64,000 nucleotides of DNA, taken from the NCBI RefSeq assembly GCF_022869785.1, contig NZ_CP094997.1, positions 496,001-560,000 of the forward strand, read 5' to 3'. This DNA is from Dyadobacter chenwenxiniae (GTDB taxonomy: Bacteria > Bacteroidota > Bacteroidia > Cytophagales > Spirosomataceae). The notes beneath the pieces are model-generated. The model ran no database searches, was not told where the DNA came from, and saw only the letters and a program-made list of their open reading frames with translations. The position numbers and the translations under genes were made by a program. This document shows positions 44,679-53,565 of the stretch, one piece after another (the stretch's first letter is position 1; every line of letters begins with the position of its first letter).

Positions 44679-45065
44679 TCAGTTCATTCTGTATGGTGCG
44701 ATGAGGGAAAATGCAGGGATAATTACGCGGAATTGCCGACCATCCAGCACACGTTCCATCAAATACGTCCCAGCCATTTTACCCAGGTCCGTACGCAGGT
44801 TGCATCCCGAAACGTAATCGTGTACATCTCCCGGTTCCAGGATCGGCTGCAAGCCCACAATGCCGGCTCCTTCCACTTCTCTGACCGTTCCGTTGGCATC
44901 GTAGATGAGCCAGTGCCTTCTCAAAAGTTTAACTGTATGTTCGCTGTGATTTTCGATCAGGATCTTATATGTAAATACGAAATGATCTTGGCCCGGGTTG
45001 GAATAATCGGGCTGATATTCGGTTAATACGGTGACTTTTACACCATCTGTCACTTTGGAAACCAT
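44679..45065 (-). CDS. apaG: ApaG domain protein
   Basis: This 128-residue protein matches ApaG in length and pattern. It begins VSKVTDGVKVTVLTEYQPDYS and shows HFVFTYKILIENHSEHTV, LLRRHWLIYDANG, EGAGIVGLQPILEPGD, YVSGCNLRTDLGKMAGTYLM and an end in FSLIAPYRMN. ApaG is a small fibronectin-like protein linked to Co/Mg resistance; its biochemical role is unclear. The ATG at 45065 was chosen because the longer frame to 45158 adds residues foreign to the family. It is divergent from ung. Confidence 0.9.
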   Translation of the reverse strand: MVSKVTDGVKVTVLTEYQPDYSNPGQDHFVFTYKILIENHSEHTVKLLRRHWLIYDANGTVREVEGAGIVGLQPILEPGDVHDYVSGCNLRTDLGKMAGTYLMERVLDGRQFRVIIPAFSLIAPYRMN

Positions 45066-45216
45066 ATCGATGAGGGTGTTTGGGCGTTTTGCGTTGGAAA
45101 GGGGAAGCAGCCTAAGGCAGACTTGCATCACTTCTGCTAAAACGAAAATAACAATCAATTACTGATAAAACCAAAACAAAATAATATAATTTGGTTTCGA
45201 AATTAAAAACTTTGAG

Positions 45217-45882
45217 ATGGATGTAAAAATAGAACAATCGTGGAAGAGGCGCCTGGAACCGGAATTTGAGAAACCCTATTTCAGCGAACTCACGAACTTT
45301 GTAAAAGCAGAATACAACACAAAACAGATATTCCCGCCCGCCAAGCAAATCTTCAATGCATTTAACCATTGCAGCTTCGATGACTGCAAAGTGGTGATCC
45401 TGGGGCAGGACCCTTACCACGGTCTTGGTCAGGCAAATGGCCTTTGTTTTTCGGTGAATGACGGTGTTCGCATGCCTCCCTCGCTGATCAATATTTTCAA
45501 AGAAATTCAGGACGATCTCGGTAAACCTTTCCCGCCAACGGGCAATCTGGAAAGGTGGGCGAAGCAAGGTGTTTTATTACTCAATGCTACTTTAACAGTG
45601 GAAAGTGGAAAAGCCGGATCACATCAGAATAAAGGTTGGGAACGATTTACCGACGCTGTGATTAAATGTGTTTCCGATGAAAAAGAGAATGTCGTTTTTA
45701 TGCTTTGGGGACGCTATGCGCAAGACAAAGGCAGCATTATTAAAGCCGCGGATCATTACGTGCTGAAATCTAAACATCCTTCGCCGATGTCTGCGAATGG
45801 CGGAGGATGGTTTGGCAACGGGCATTTCAGTAAAGCGAACGCATTTTTGGAAAGTAAGGGATTGGAAGTAATCAATTGGTAG
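45217..45882 (+). CDS. ung: Uracil-DNA glycosylase
   Basis: This 221-residue enzyme removes uracil from DNA in base excision repair. It is a family 1 glycosylase. VVILGQDPYHG carries the catalytic Asp at residue 65, GVLLLNATLTVESG is the adjacent beta-strand region, and SKHPSPMSANGGGWFG carries the DNA-insertion loop with the catalytic His near residue 188. The length matches the family, and the ATG at 45217 is the only good start. It is transcribed alone and followed by a strong terminator. Confidence 0.96.
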   Translation: MDVKIEQSWKRRLEPEFEKPYFSELTNFVKAEYNTKQIFPPAKQIFNAFNHCSFDDCKVVILGQDPYHGLGQANGLCFSVNDGVRMPPSLINIFKEIQDDLGKPFPPTGNLERWAKQGVLLLNATLTVESGKAGSHQNKGWERFTDAVIKCVSDEKENVVFMLWGRYAQDKGSIIKAADHYVLKSKHPSPMSANGGGWFGNGHFSKANAFLESKGLEVINW

Positions 45883-45887
45883 AAATA

Positions 45888-45918
45888 AAAAAAAGAGTCG
45901 GGATACCCGGCTCTTTTT
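45888..45918. terminator. Bidirectional intrinsic terminator between ung and the Dabb gene
   Basis: A hairpin with a stem of at least 11 pairs (about 45892-45902 with 45906-45916, including one G-T pair) and a three-base loop is flanked by an A-run on the left and a T-run on the right. It lies between the convergent ung and Dabb genes and can serve both. Confidence 0.8.
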
Positions 45919-45947
45919 AAGATTTTCACTCCTATTACTATTGTAAA

Positions 45948-46352
45948 TTATTTTTCAATGTTAGAGTTCATCTCTAATACATTGTCCCAGTTCGCTTCGT
46001 TAGCCTTCACAAATTGTTTGCGATCGGCATTGGCTGCATATTGCGCTGCACCTTCTTTTGTTCTGAATGTCAGATAATGGATCACATCAAACTGATTTTC
46101 ACTTCCTTCCAATTTCTGAACATGCCCGGCTGAGTAAGCCACTACATCTTTCACCGCGTTTTTCATGGATGCAAAATCGCGTAAATGCTTTTCTACATCT
46201 TCATTGGTTGTTCCCGCTTTAAACTTGATACAAACCACCCGCTGAATTTCAGCTGGCTTGTGCGGAACATAAGCACCGTAGATGACCAGCATAAAAACGC
46301 ATAATGCAAAAACTGGCAGTAAATATCCTAATGTTTTATTTCTTGGTTTCAT
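45948..46352 (-). CDS. Dabb (stress-responsive A/B barrel) family protein, membrane-anchored
   Basis: This 134-residue protein has a hydrophobic N-terminal segment (LGYLLPVFALCVFMLVIYG, about 8-26), probably a signal anchor, and then a Dabb domain (about 35-130). RVVCIKFKAGTTNEDVEKHL is the first strand and helix of that ferredoxin-like fold, and NQFDVIHYLTFRTKEGAAQY the second half. Dabb proteins dimerise, but their reaction is often unknown. Its -7 promoter element lies at 46393-46400. Confidence 0.8.
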   Translation of the reverse strand: MKPRNKTLGYLLPVFALCVFMLVIYGAYVPHKPAEIQRVVCIKFKAGTTNEDVEKHLRDFASMKNAVKDVVAYSAGHVQKLEGSENQFDVIHYLTFRTKEGAAQYAANADRKQFVKANEANWDNVLEMNSNIEK

Positions 46353-46694
46353 TATTTCAAAATCTGATAAGTCATTCTAATTTTTCTCTATACAAAGATA
46401 AAACAATAATTATTAATTGCATTATTTATATATAAAATATAACTTATTTTGAGTTCTTGGCTGAAAACGAAAGAAACTTATGCTTTTTAACCACTGATCG
46501 GAATTTACTTTGGTTGCTTATAATTGCTTGTAAACGGAATGTTGCGGATATCCGGTTGAAAAAATAGATGTTCCATCATCAGTTTTTCGGAGAAGCGCAA
46601 AAGGTGGTTTTTAAACGGTGGCTTACCGTTACTATTTTTAGAGGAAACCGTATAAGTGAGTGTAGGGCGCAAAAAACAGCCTTCAAAACTTTAT
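46353..46694. promoter_or_regulatory. Divergent regulatory region between the Dabb and phospholipase genes
   Basis: This AT-rich stretch holds the promoters of two divergent genes. On the minus strand, TATCTTTG (46400-46393) fits the Bacteroidota -7 element and would start transcription about 35 bases before the Dabb ATG, but no TTG lies at the expected distance. No full match was found for the rightward gene. No other gene was seen. Confidence 0.45.
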
Positions 46695-47726
46695 ATGGAA
46701 GACAAATCAGGTCAGCATAAAAACATTTCAGGAAAAACCTGCTTTGCGAGGACATTTTGGTTCAAAATAAGTGCAACTGCAATCCTTTTCCTTACGCTAA
46801 CTGCTCTTAAACCGCTGTGGGGATTCTGGGCGCATAAGCGGATTAATCGCCTTGCTGTGTTTCGCTTACCGCCCGAGATGCAGGTTTTTTACAAAGAGAA
46901 CATTGACTTCATTACCGAAAATGCGGTTAACCCGGACCGGCGTCGATATGCTGTGGTAAGAGAGGCGGAACGACATTACATTGACCTCGACGTTTATGGT
47001 GACAGCGCTTTTCAAATCTTACCCAAATTCTGGATTGAAGCCGTGAAGCAGATCGGTGAAGACAGTTTGCGCAAACACGGAATTGTTCCCTGGTATATCC
47101 AAACCGGTGCATACCAGTTGACGGAAGCATTTAAAGAAAAAGATGCAAGGAAAATTCTCAGGATCTCGGCCGATCTGGGACATTACATTGCCGACGCGCA
47201 CGTGCCGCTGCACACCACGCGGAATTACAATGGTCAGTTGACCGGGCAGGAAGGCATTCACGGGTTTTGGGAATCGCGGCTGCCTGAGCTGTTCGCTGAA
47301 CATTACGACTTATGGATCGGACAGGCAACTTACAGGGATAATGTTGCTCATCTTGCATGGCAAACCGTTGCCGAGTCGCACGTTGCAGCGGATTCTGTAT
47401 TTGTATTTGAGAAACAGCTTTCCGCTTCCTTTCCTCCCGACAAAAAATTCAGCTACGAACTCCGTAATAATGTGCTTACCAGGACTTATTCATTGGAATT
47501 CTCCCATAAATATCACCAAATGCTTGATCACCAGGTGGAGCGCCGAATGAGAGCCTCCGTGAAAACGGTAGCTGACATTTGGTTTACCTGCTGGATCAAT
47601 GCCGGCCAGCCTGATCTGAGCCAGTTGAAAAATTCCCTTAACGAAAATGATAAAAAGGAGGAACGTACGGAAAGCCAATCGTGGGTCAGACGGCTTTTTC
47701 ACATCAGGCCTGAAAGTGAAGATTAA
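46695..47726 (+). CDS. Zinc-dependent phospholipase C / S1-P1-like protein
   Basis: This 343-residue protein resembles the zinc-dependent phospholipase C and S1/P1 nuclease fold. The zinc ligands are suggested by WGFWAHKRINRLA near the mature N-terminus, EAERHYIDLDVYG, and LGHYIADAHVPLHTTRNY with GIHGFWESRLPE. A hydrophobic segment near residues 20-40 would be the signal peptide or anchor. The ATG at 46695 was chosen; a GTG 39 bases upstream adds 13 polar residues. The substrate could be phospholipid or nucleic acid; it is not decided by sequence. Its end overlaps the convergent DinB gene by four bases. Confidence 0.82.
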   Translation: MEDKSGQHKNISGKTCFARTFWFKISATAILFLTLTALKPLWGFWAHKRINRLAVFRLPPEMQVFYKENIDFITENAVNPDRRRYAVVREAERHYIDLDVYGDSAFQILPKFWIEAVKQIGEDSLRKHGIVPWYIQTGAYQLTEAFKEKDARKILRISADLGHYIADAHVPLHTTRNYNGQLTGQEGIHGFWESRLPELFAEHYDLWIGQATYRDNVAHLAWQTVAESHVAADSVFVFEKQLSASFPPDKKFSYELRNNVLTRTYSLEFSHKYHQMLDHQVERRMRASVKTVADIWFTCWINAGQPDLSQLKNSLNENDKKEERTESQSWVRRLFHIRPESED

Positions 47727-48241
47727 TGCTGCGCCCGAAGAATCCGTGCCGTCACCAGCAATTGGCCCGTATGGCGTTGCGTGTGCTCTGCTGCGTGAAA
47801 CAGCAAGCCAAGATGCGTGGACGGCAACATGGCACGGCCTACGTAACGGATTTGGGTGAGTGTTTCCTCGTCGGTATGTTTGAGCTGGGCCAAAGCAATC
47901 AGGATCCGCTTGTTAAATTTGTCCAGCAGATCGGCAACAGTTGATTCCGGTGACGGCTGCTGCTCCTCAGCTTTGAGGTATGCAAGCTGATTTTCACTTA
48001 AGGACTCGGCTCTGGCGTACGTGAACAGGCGGTCGAGCACGCCCGTAAGATGTTGTAAATGAAAGCCAACGGATGCGACATTAGCAGGACGTTCCCATAG
48101 TAACGCATCCGGGAAATTGCCTAGCTGGTCATTGATTTCTTCCTGCGCCTGCAAGAGCGCGTGCGCGACAGGCTGTAAGTAATCTGAGATTTCGGGCAGT
48201 GGGCCTCTAAGCCAAACTTCTGGTTTCGGTTCAATTTGCAT
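47723..48241 (-). CDS. DinB family protein
   Basis: This 172-residue protein is a DinB-like four-helix bundle, possibly metal-binding. Supporting segments are GFHLQHLTGVLDRLFTYA, which carries the first His pair, and LLFHAAEHTQRHTGQLLVTA, which carries the second. Members include thiol-dependent transferases, but many are uncharacterised. The ATG at 48241 was chosen because the upstream ATG at 48256 abuts the DEAD-box gene's terminator. It follows that gene on the same strand. Confidence 0.85.
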   Translation of the reverse strand: MQIEPKPEVWLRGPLPEISDYLQPVAHALLQAQEEINDQLGNFPDALLWERPANVASVGFHLQHLTGVLDRLFTYARAESLSENQLAYLKAEEQQPSPESTVADLLDKFNKRILIALAQLKHTDEETLTQIRYVGRAMLPSTHLGLLFHAAEHTQRHTGQLLVTARILRAQH

Positions 48242-48258
48242 GGCGAAAAATAACAAAA

Positions 48259-48284
48259 AAAGGGACTTTGTTACAAGTCCCTTT
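48259..48284 (-). terminator. Intrinsic terminator of the DEAD-box helicase gene
   Basis: A perfect 10-base inverted repeat (48259-48268 with 48275-48284) around a six-base loop ends in a run of T on the minus strand (the A-run at 48254-48260). It lies 20 bases after the helicase stop and just before the DinB gene, so it separates the two transcription units. Confidence 0.85.
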
Positions 48285-48303
48285 CCCTATCAGCTGCTAT
48301 AAA

Positions 48304-50079
48304 TTATTTAGCGATATCAATTTGTACCGGCTTACCTTTAATGGTGTTGCCGTCCATGGCACGCAAAACCGCACGGGCATCACGCTCAGGAACGTCTACA
48401 AAAGTGAATTTGTCATAAATGTCAATCGCACCGATCGTTTTACCTGGAATGTTCGCTTCGCCAGCAATGGCTCCTACGATATCCTTTGGCAAGATGTGAT
48501 CTTTGCGGCCAAGGCTCAAAAACAAACGAGTCATACCGGCTTCCGGTGTTGCCGAACGTTTTGATTCGTCGCGGCTGCCTTCTGATCTTGGGCGAGATTC
48601 ACCGCGTGCCGCAGGTGCATAACGGTCGTTTCCGCGTGGAGCGCTTTCTCTGCGATCTCCAAAACGTCCGCCGCTGGATGGACGACGTTCGAACCTGTCA
48701 CTTCCGCCTTCTCTGCGTCCGTCACGTTCGCCGCGTCTTTCTTCCCAGGCAAGGTTAGCATCGGCATATTCGTTTTTCTGAACGCCCATGATCTGCTTCG
48801 CCATTGCGCCTACAACCTGCTCAGTAGAGTAACCTGCGTGTTGCAACATTTCAAGCACATCGCCGAAAAGCTCCTGATCGTCACCTTCTTGGATAGTTGC
48901 AGAAATGCTTTCAACAAAACGAGCCTTGCGAACGCCGACGATATCTTCATAAGAAGGAATAACGCCTTTTTCAATTTTTACTTTTGTAAAACTTTCAATG
49001 GTTTTCAAACGATATTTTTCATCGCGGGCAACCAGTGAGAATGCTTTTCCGGACAAACCGGCACGACCTGTACGGCCGATACGGTGTACGTAATACTCTT
49101 CGTCCAATGGGATATCGAAGTTGATCACGCCATCCAGTCCGCTTACGTCAATTCCGCGTGCTGCAACGTCCGTAGCTACAAGAATGGTGGTAACACCCGC
49201 CTTGAACTTGCTCATTACATTGCTACGTTGCTGCTGGCGCAAATCGCCGTGAATTCCTTCCGAAGCATAACCTCTCAATTGAAGATCTTCAACAATTTCG
49301 TCTACTTTTCTTTTGGTATTACAAAAAACAAGCAGTGATTTCAAATGGTGCATGTCAATCAGACGCGTCATTACTTCAACCTTAGCCTGTGGCTTCACTT
49401 CAAAGTAAACCTGCTCAATGTTGACGTTAGTAAGCTCATTACGAACCACTTTGATCAAAATAGGATCAGTTTGGAAACGTTTTGTGATCGACATGATCGG
49501 CTTAGACATTGTTGCTGAGAACAAAATCGTCTGACGGTCAGACGGCATATCTGCCAGAATGCTTTCGATATCCTCACGGAAACCCATATCAAGCATTTCA
49601 TCCGCTTCGTCAAGCACCATCATGCGTACTTCGTCAAACTTCAACGTCTTACGCTCCATATGGTCCATTACGCGACCGGGAGTTCCTACAACAATGTGAA
49701 CGCCTTTTTTAAGGGAACGGATCTGGCGATCAATTGAATCACCACCGTAGATAGCTTCAATTCTCAGGCCTTTAATATATTTAGCCAAACGGCCAATTTC
49801 TTCGGAAACCTGCACCGCTAATTCGCGGGTTGGGCATAGAACCAGTGCTTGTACAGCATTGCTGGATACGTCAATTCTTTCCAGTACAGGGATACCGAAC
49901 GCTGCCGTTTTTCCTGTTCCTGTTTGTGCTTGTCCGATCACGTCAGATCCCTGCATTACTGCCGGAATTCCTTGTGCCTGTATGGGTGAGGGTTTAGTAA
50001 AACCCATTTCAGTAAGGGCTTTAAGGATGTTTTCTGAGAGGCCAAGCTCTTCGAAAGTTTCGAAATTTTCAGTAGTCAT
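48304..50079 (-). CDS. deaD: DEAD-box RNA helicase (DeaD/CsdA type) with DbpA-like RNA-binding domain
   Basis: This 591-residue helicase has a Q motif (GFTKPSPIQAQGIP), motif I (AQTGTGKT), motif Ia (PTRELAVQV), DEAD, SAT, and motif VI (HRIGRTGRAG). After the two RecA domains comes a helical extension (about 370-440) and an Arg/Gly-rich tract (about 445-515). A C-terminal DbpA-type RNA-binding domain covers about 520-591 (GMTRLFLSLGRKDHILPKDIVGAI). Such helicases open structured RNA in ribosome assembly, mRNA decay and cold growth. It has its own promoter and a long leader, which suggests control after transcription begins. Confidence 0.92.
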   Translation of the reverse strand: MTTENFETFEELGLSENILKALTEMGFTKPSPIQAQGIPAVMQGSDVIGQAQTGTGKTAAFGIPVLERIDVSSNAVQALVLCPTRELAVQVSEEIGRLAKYIKGLRIEAIYGGDSIDRQIRSLKKGVHIVVGTPGRVMDHMERKTLKFDEVRMMVLDEADEMLDMGFREDIESILADMPSDRQTILFSATMSKPIMSITKRFQTDPILIKVVRNELTNVNIEQVYFEVKPQAKVEVMTRLIDMHHLKSLLVFCNTKRKVDEIVEDLQLRGYASEGIHGDLRQQQRSNVMSKFKAGVTTILVATDVAARGIDVSGLDGVINFDIPLDEEYYVHRIGRTGRAGLSGKAFSLVARDEKYRLKTIESFTKVKIEKGVIPSYEDIVGVRKARFVESISATIQEGDDQELFGDVLEMLQHAGYSTEQVVGAMAKQIMGVQKNEYADANLAWEERRGERDGRREGGSDRFERRPSSGGRFGDRRESAPRGNDRYAPAARGESRPRSEGSRDESKRSATPEAGMTRLFLSLGRKDHILPKDIVGAIAGEANIPGKTIGAIDIYDKFTFVDVPERDARAVLRAMDGNTIKGKPVQIDIAK

Positions 50080-50418
50080 TATATTTATTTTTGTATTGAT
50101 TCTCGAGTAAATAAAAGATAGTCAACTTGTTACGGTTATTTGAATGCTGCTGCGGATCGCCGTAACAGAAAACGTATCGTAGGTCAGCAGGCTCGATGGG
50201 TTCAAGTCAGAAACAATAAAATCGTCCCACAACCAAACAATCAAAGCCAAAATCGTAAATTAATTCAAAAGGGGATTGCGCAAAGCCCACCACAAACCAT
50301 CCGTGGGGTCCTGCATGAGAACGGTGTGCCAACCAGGCGAATTTTAAGGTTGGTAGCGAATCTAAAAAGTGCTAACCGTGTAAGAAGCAGAGAAACGAAC
50401 GGATGTTCGTTCAAATTT
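50080..50418 (-). promoter_or_regulatory. Long 5' leader of the DEAD-box helicase mRNA
   Basis: The helicase promoter lies far from its ATG, so about 338 bases are transcribed but not translated as helicase. The leader begins almost at once with a hairpin (stem AACGAAC, 50394-50400 with 50405-50411, loop of four). A second stem of seven pairs is formed by 50129-50135 and 50160-50166. In between lies an 18-codon frame (50316-50260, minus strand) encoding MQDPTDGLWWALRNPLLN. Long structured leaders are known for cold-shock and helicase mRNAs in other bacteria; here the role is inferred. The 109-codon plus-strand frame in this stretch is not convincing. Confidence 0.55.
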
Positions 50419-50422
50419 TATG

Positions 50423-50452
50423 CAAAAGTAAGGAAATGTTTCGAAATAACAA
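50423..50452 (-). promoter_or_regulatory. Bacteroidota-type promoter of the DEAD-box helicase gene
   Basis: On the minus strand TTG (50452-50450) is followed by exactly 19 bases and TACTTTTG (50430-50423), a full consensus match. Transcription would start near 50418, about 338 bases before the helicase ATG. Confidence 0.65.
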
Positions 50453-50489
50453 TCTTGATGAGAAATTAATTGTAATATTTCGGGAAACG

Positions 50490-50525
50490 AAAAAACCTGA
50501 CCGGCTTTTCAGCCAGCCAGGTCAT
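50490..50525 (-). terminator. Intrinsic terminator of the alanine dehydrogenase gene
   Basis: Downstream of the ald stop, an interrupted inverted repeat (ACCTG with AGGT outside, GGCT with AGCC inside) with a short loop is followed on the minus strand by a T-run (A-run at 50490-50495). It lies between ald and the helicase promoter. Confidence 0.75.
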
Positions 50526-50539
50526 ATTAGCTAGGTTTA

Positions 50540-51655
50540 TTATTGAAATACTTCTTTTACGTCGGTGTACGGAAGGTTCCAGGCATCCGAAACGCCTTTG
50601 AAAACCACTTTCCCGTTCACCACATTCAGGCCTTTGCGCAGCTCTTCATTCGTTGTGCAGGCATTTTTCCAGCCATTATCCGCCAAATGGAGCGCGTAAG
50701 GCAATGTTGCATTTGTCAAAGCGAGGGTAGAAGTGTAGGGCACTGCGCCGGGCATATTGGCCACGCAATAGTGAACTACTCCGTCAACCTCGTAAATGGG
50801 ATCTTCGTGGGTTGTTGCCCTGGATGTTTCAAAACATCCTCCCTGGTCAATGGCCACATCCACCATTACCGTGCCGGGTTTCATTAGTTTAAGCATATCC
50901 CGCGTAATAAGCGAAGGCGCCTTGGCGCCAGGGATCAGCACACCGCCAATGATCAGGTTGGTGCTTTTGATCAACTCGCGAATATTGTATTCATTGGACA
51001 TTACTGTGTCCACATTGGCAGGCATAATGTCTTCCAGATATCTTAATCTCGGCAGGCTGATATCCACAATAGTAACATTCGCACCAAGTCCGGCGGCCAT
51101 TTTAGCAGCCTGCGTTCCTACGATCCCGCCGCCCAGCACAAGCACATTTGCAGGCTTAACACCGGCAACGCCGCCCAAAAGGATCCCAAAACCGCCCATT
51201 GGTTTTTCCAGATATTTGGCACCTTCCTGAATGGCCATTCTGCCCGCAACTTCGCTCATAGGAACGAGCAGGGGCAGGCTTCTATCCGTTTTTTCAACCG
51301 TTTCATAGGCAAGACAAACAGCCTTGCGCTCGATCATGGCGTGTGTTAATGGTTCCGAAGAGGCAAAGTGGAAGTATGTGAATAGCAGTTGGTTTTCTTT
51401 GATCAGCCCGTACTCGCTTGCAATCGGCTCTTTTACTTTAATAATCATTTCAGCAATGGCGTAAACTTCCTCAATAGTGGGAAGAATTGTTGCGCCAGCT
51501 TCTGCATATTGCTCATCGCTGAAACCGCTGCTTTTGCCTGCTTCAGCCTGCACGTAAACGACATGCCCGTGCTTGCGAAATTCAGTTACTCCGGCGGGCG
51601 TTACGGCCACGCGATTTTCATTATTTTTAATTTCTTTGGGAACACCAATGATCAT
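50540..51655 (-). CDS. ald: Alanine dehydrogenase
   Basis: This 371-residue enzyme, the usual length, interconverts L-alanine and pyruvate with NAD. It begins IIGVPKEIKNNENRVAVTP with the conserved KEIK and RV residues. LLFTYFHFASSEPLT and the catalytic region around KAVCLAYET follow. The dinucleotide-binding site is VLVLGGGIVGTQAAKMAAGLG, and the C-terminal part has DVAIDQGGCFETS. The ATG at 51655 was chosen because a longer frame to 51706 runs through the promoter. It is divergent from an Lrp-type regulator, a common arrangement for this gene. Confidence 0.95.
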   Translation of the reverse strand: MIIGVPKEIKNNENRVAVTPAGVTEFRKHGHVVYVQAEAGKSSGFSDEQYAEAGATILPTIEEVYAIAEMIIKVKEPIASEYGLIKENQLLFTYFHFASSEPLTHAMIERKAVCLAYETVEKTDRSLPLLVPMSEVAGRMAIQEGAKYLEKPMGGFGILLGGVAGVKPANVLVLGGGIVGTQAAKMAAGLGANVTIVDISLPRLRYLEDIMPANVDTVMSNEYNIRELIKSTNLIIGGVLIPGAKAPSLITRDMLKLMKPGTVMVDVAIDQGGCFETSRATTHEDPIYEVDGVVHYCVANMPGAVPYTSTLALTNATLPYALHLADNGWKNACTTNEELRKGLNVVNGKVVFKGVSDAWNLPYTDVKEVFQ

Positions 51656-51703
51656 TGGATCGTCTGTTTGCTTTGTGTAGGAATTTTCAAATTTTGAAGT
51701 TGA

Positions 51704-51711
51704 CAAAAGTA
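51704..51711 (-). promoter_or_regulatory. Candidate -7 element of the ald promoter
   Basis: TACTTTTG (51711-51704, minus strand) fits TAnnTTTG and would start transcription about 42 bases before the ATG at 51655. No TTG is found at 18-19 bases upstream, so activation by the divergent Lrp protein is possible. The 184-base gap is otherwise AT-rich. Confidence 0.45.
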
Positions 51712-51839
51712 CTTTTTGTAGAAAAAAGATGCTATCAGACCCGAGAAGGACAGAAAAAAAAACTATTTTTGATCATATATGTAAAAAAATATTCGGTATA
51801 CATTCTTCCTTACCTTGAATAGGCTATAAAAAATACTTT

Positions 51840-52301
51840 ATGCAACCTGATCTTACGGATCGTAAAATAATGGAATTGCTGCAAGCTGATTCTCAATTGA
51901 CAATCAAGGAAATAGCCAGCAGGATCAATTTGTCGGTTACACCGGTTCACGAGCGGATCCGGAAATTGGAAAAAGAAGGAATCATTGATAAATACGTTTG
52001 TCTGCTCAACCGTCGCAAACTGGGAAAAGCGCTTGTCGTTTATTGCAATGTGACATTGGATAAGCAGCGGAAAGAGAGTTTCGAAGATTTCAATCAGGCC
52101 ATCGTGAAAATGAGTGAAGTGCTGGAATGTTCGGTCGTTTCGGGCAACTTCGATTACATGCTGAAAGTGATCGTTGAAGATGCGGAAGCGTATAATCAAT
52201 TTTACCAGCACAAACTTTCTGCCCTGAAAAGTGTGTTACACATCAGCAGTTATTTCGTAATTTCCGAAATCAAGTACACGACAGGAATCGCGGTGGTGTA
52301 G
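51840..52301 (+). CDS. Lrp/AsnC family transcriptional regulator
   Basis: This 153-residue protein has an N-terminal winged helix (about 5-60) with DSQLTIKEIASRINLSVTPVHERIRKLE as the helix-turn-helix, kept here to its key residues IASRINLS and VHERIRKLE. A C-terminal RAM effector-binding domain (about 70-150) carries VVSGNFDYMLKV, where Gly and Asp contact an amino acid in the family. It is divergent from ald. In Mycobacterium and other bacteria, Lrp-type AldR proteins control ald in response to alanine, so the same is inferred here. Confidence 0.9.
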   Translation: MQPDLTDRKIMELLQADSQLTIKEIASRINLSVTPVHERIRKLEKEGIIDKYVCLLNRRKLGKALVVYCNVTLDKQRKESFEDFNQAIVKMSEVLECSVVSGNFDYMLKVIVEDAEAYNQFYQHKLSALKSVLHISSYFVISEIKYTTGIAVV

Positions 52302-52377
52302 TAAGGCTGCAACATTGTTTTTGATTTTCCTGATTAATAGGCTGCTAGCATTTGCTAATTGCCAAAAGCCACAAATA

Positions 52378-53400
52378 ATGAATAAAAATTTTAAAGATGG
52401 CCTGAACCTGATGTCGAAGGTTACGCCCAAAAGGGCATGGAACGCCATTCAAATACTAAGCAGTTATTTTTATTCAAAAGCCACGGGTAACCCGGTACAT
52501 TGGGGAATGCCGATCGCTATTTCATTTGAACCCACCACTTCCTGCAACTTACGCTGCCCCGAATGCCCCAGTGGCCTGCGTTCATTCACGCGTCCGACGG
52601 GAATGATGGAGGAAAAATTGTATAAAAAAACCATTGACGAACTTGCCGATACATTATTATATCTGATTTTTTACTTCCAGGGTGAGCCCTATCTGCATCC
52701 CAAATTCTTCGAACTGGTGCAGTATGCGCATGACAAGGGTATTTATACGGCTACTTCCACCAATGCACATTATCTGACGGACGAAAAGGCGAAAAAAACG
52801 GTTGAGTCCGGTTTGGATCGCTTGATCATTTCTATTGATGGCACCACGCAGGATGTTTACCAGCAATATCGTATTGGCGGAAATTTGGAAAAGGTTTTGG
52901 AAGGCACGCGCAATATTATCAAGTGGAAAAAAGAGTTGAAATCCGCCACGCCGCATGTGATCTTTCAGTTTTTGGTGGTGAAGCCTAATGAGCATCAGAT
53001 TGAGGATGTGAAAAAACTGGCTGAGGAAATGGGCGTGGATGAAGTGGGTTTAAAAACCGCACAGATCTACGATTACGAGGAAGGATCTGACCTTATCCCG
53101 ACTATTGACAAATATTCCCGCTATGAAAAGGCGGAAAGCGGCCGCTATTCTATCAAAAACAAATTTGTAGACCATTGCTGGAAAATGTGGCACTCCTGTG
53201 TTATTACCTGGGACGGCGCGGTTGTGCCTTGCTGCTTTGATAAAGATGCCGAATATCAGCTTGGTGATATGAAGCGGGAAACCTTCCGGCAGCTTTGGAA
53301 AGGCAAAAAGTATAGCGACTTCCGGGCATCGCTGATCCGCTCACGTTCCGAGATCGAAATGTGCAAAAACTGCACCGAAGGAACACAGGTTTGGGCGTGA
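52378..53400 (+). CDS. Radical SAM protein with SPASM domain
   Basis: This 340-residue protein has the radical SAM cluster motif CNLRCPEC (first Cys near residue 57), with FYFQGEPYLHP as the conserved GEP region. A C-terminal SPASM domain (about 255-340) contains HCWKMWHSCVITWDGAVVPCC and a later CKNC, which would bind auxiliary Fe-S clusters. Related proteins modify peptides or small molecules. No precursor peptide was seen next to it. The ATG at 52378 was chosen since the upstream residues look non-coding. Confidence 0.87.
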   Translation: MNKNFKDGLNLMSKVTPKRAWNAIQILSSYFYSKATGNPVHWGMPIAISFEPTTSCNLRCPECPSGLRSFTRPTGMMEEKLYKKTIDELADTLLYLIFYFQGEPYLHPKFFELVQYAHDKGIYTATSTNAHYLTDEKAKKTVESGLDRLIISIDGTTQDVYQQYRIGGNLEKVLEGTRNIIKWKKELKSATPHVIFQFLVVKPNEHQIEDVKKLAEEMGVDEVGLKTAQIYDYEEGSDLIPTIDKYSRYEKAESGRYSIKNKFVDHCWKMWHSCVITWDGAVVPCCFDKDAEYQLGDMKRETFRQLWKGKKYSDFRASLIRSRSEIEMCKNCTEGTQVWA

Positions 53401-53565
53401 AACACTTCTCAAAAAGGCACTGTTTTTATTTTTAATTAAATAATAATCTTAAATAAGTGATTAATTAACAGTTACTTATCTGATTTATTTAAAACTCCGT
53501 GGAACATTTTTTGGTGAATTGCCCCGAATAATTGAAATTTGACCTTGGGTAACACAAATGAATAC

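Noticed and set aside
50140..50469. A 109-codon plus-strand frame upstream of the DEAD-box gene
   Set aside because: No family resemblance, and it lies across the helicase promoter and leader on the other strand.
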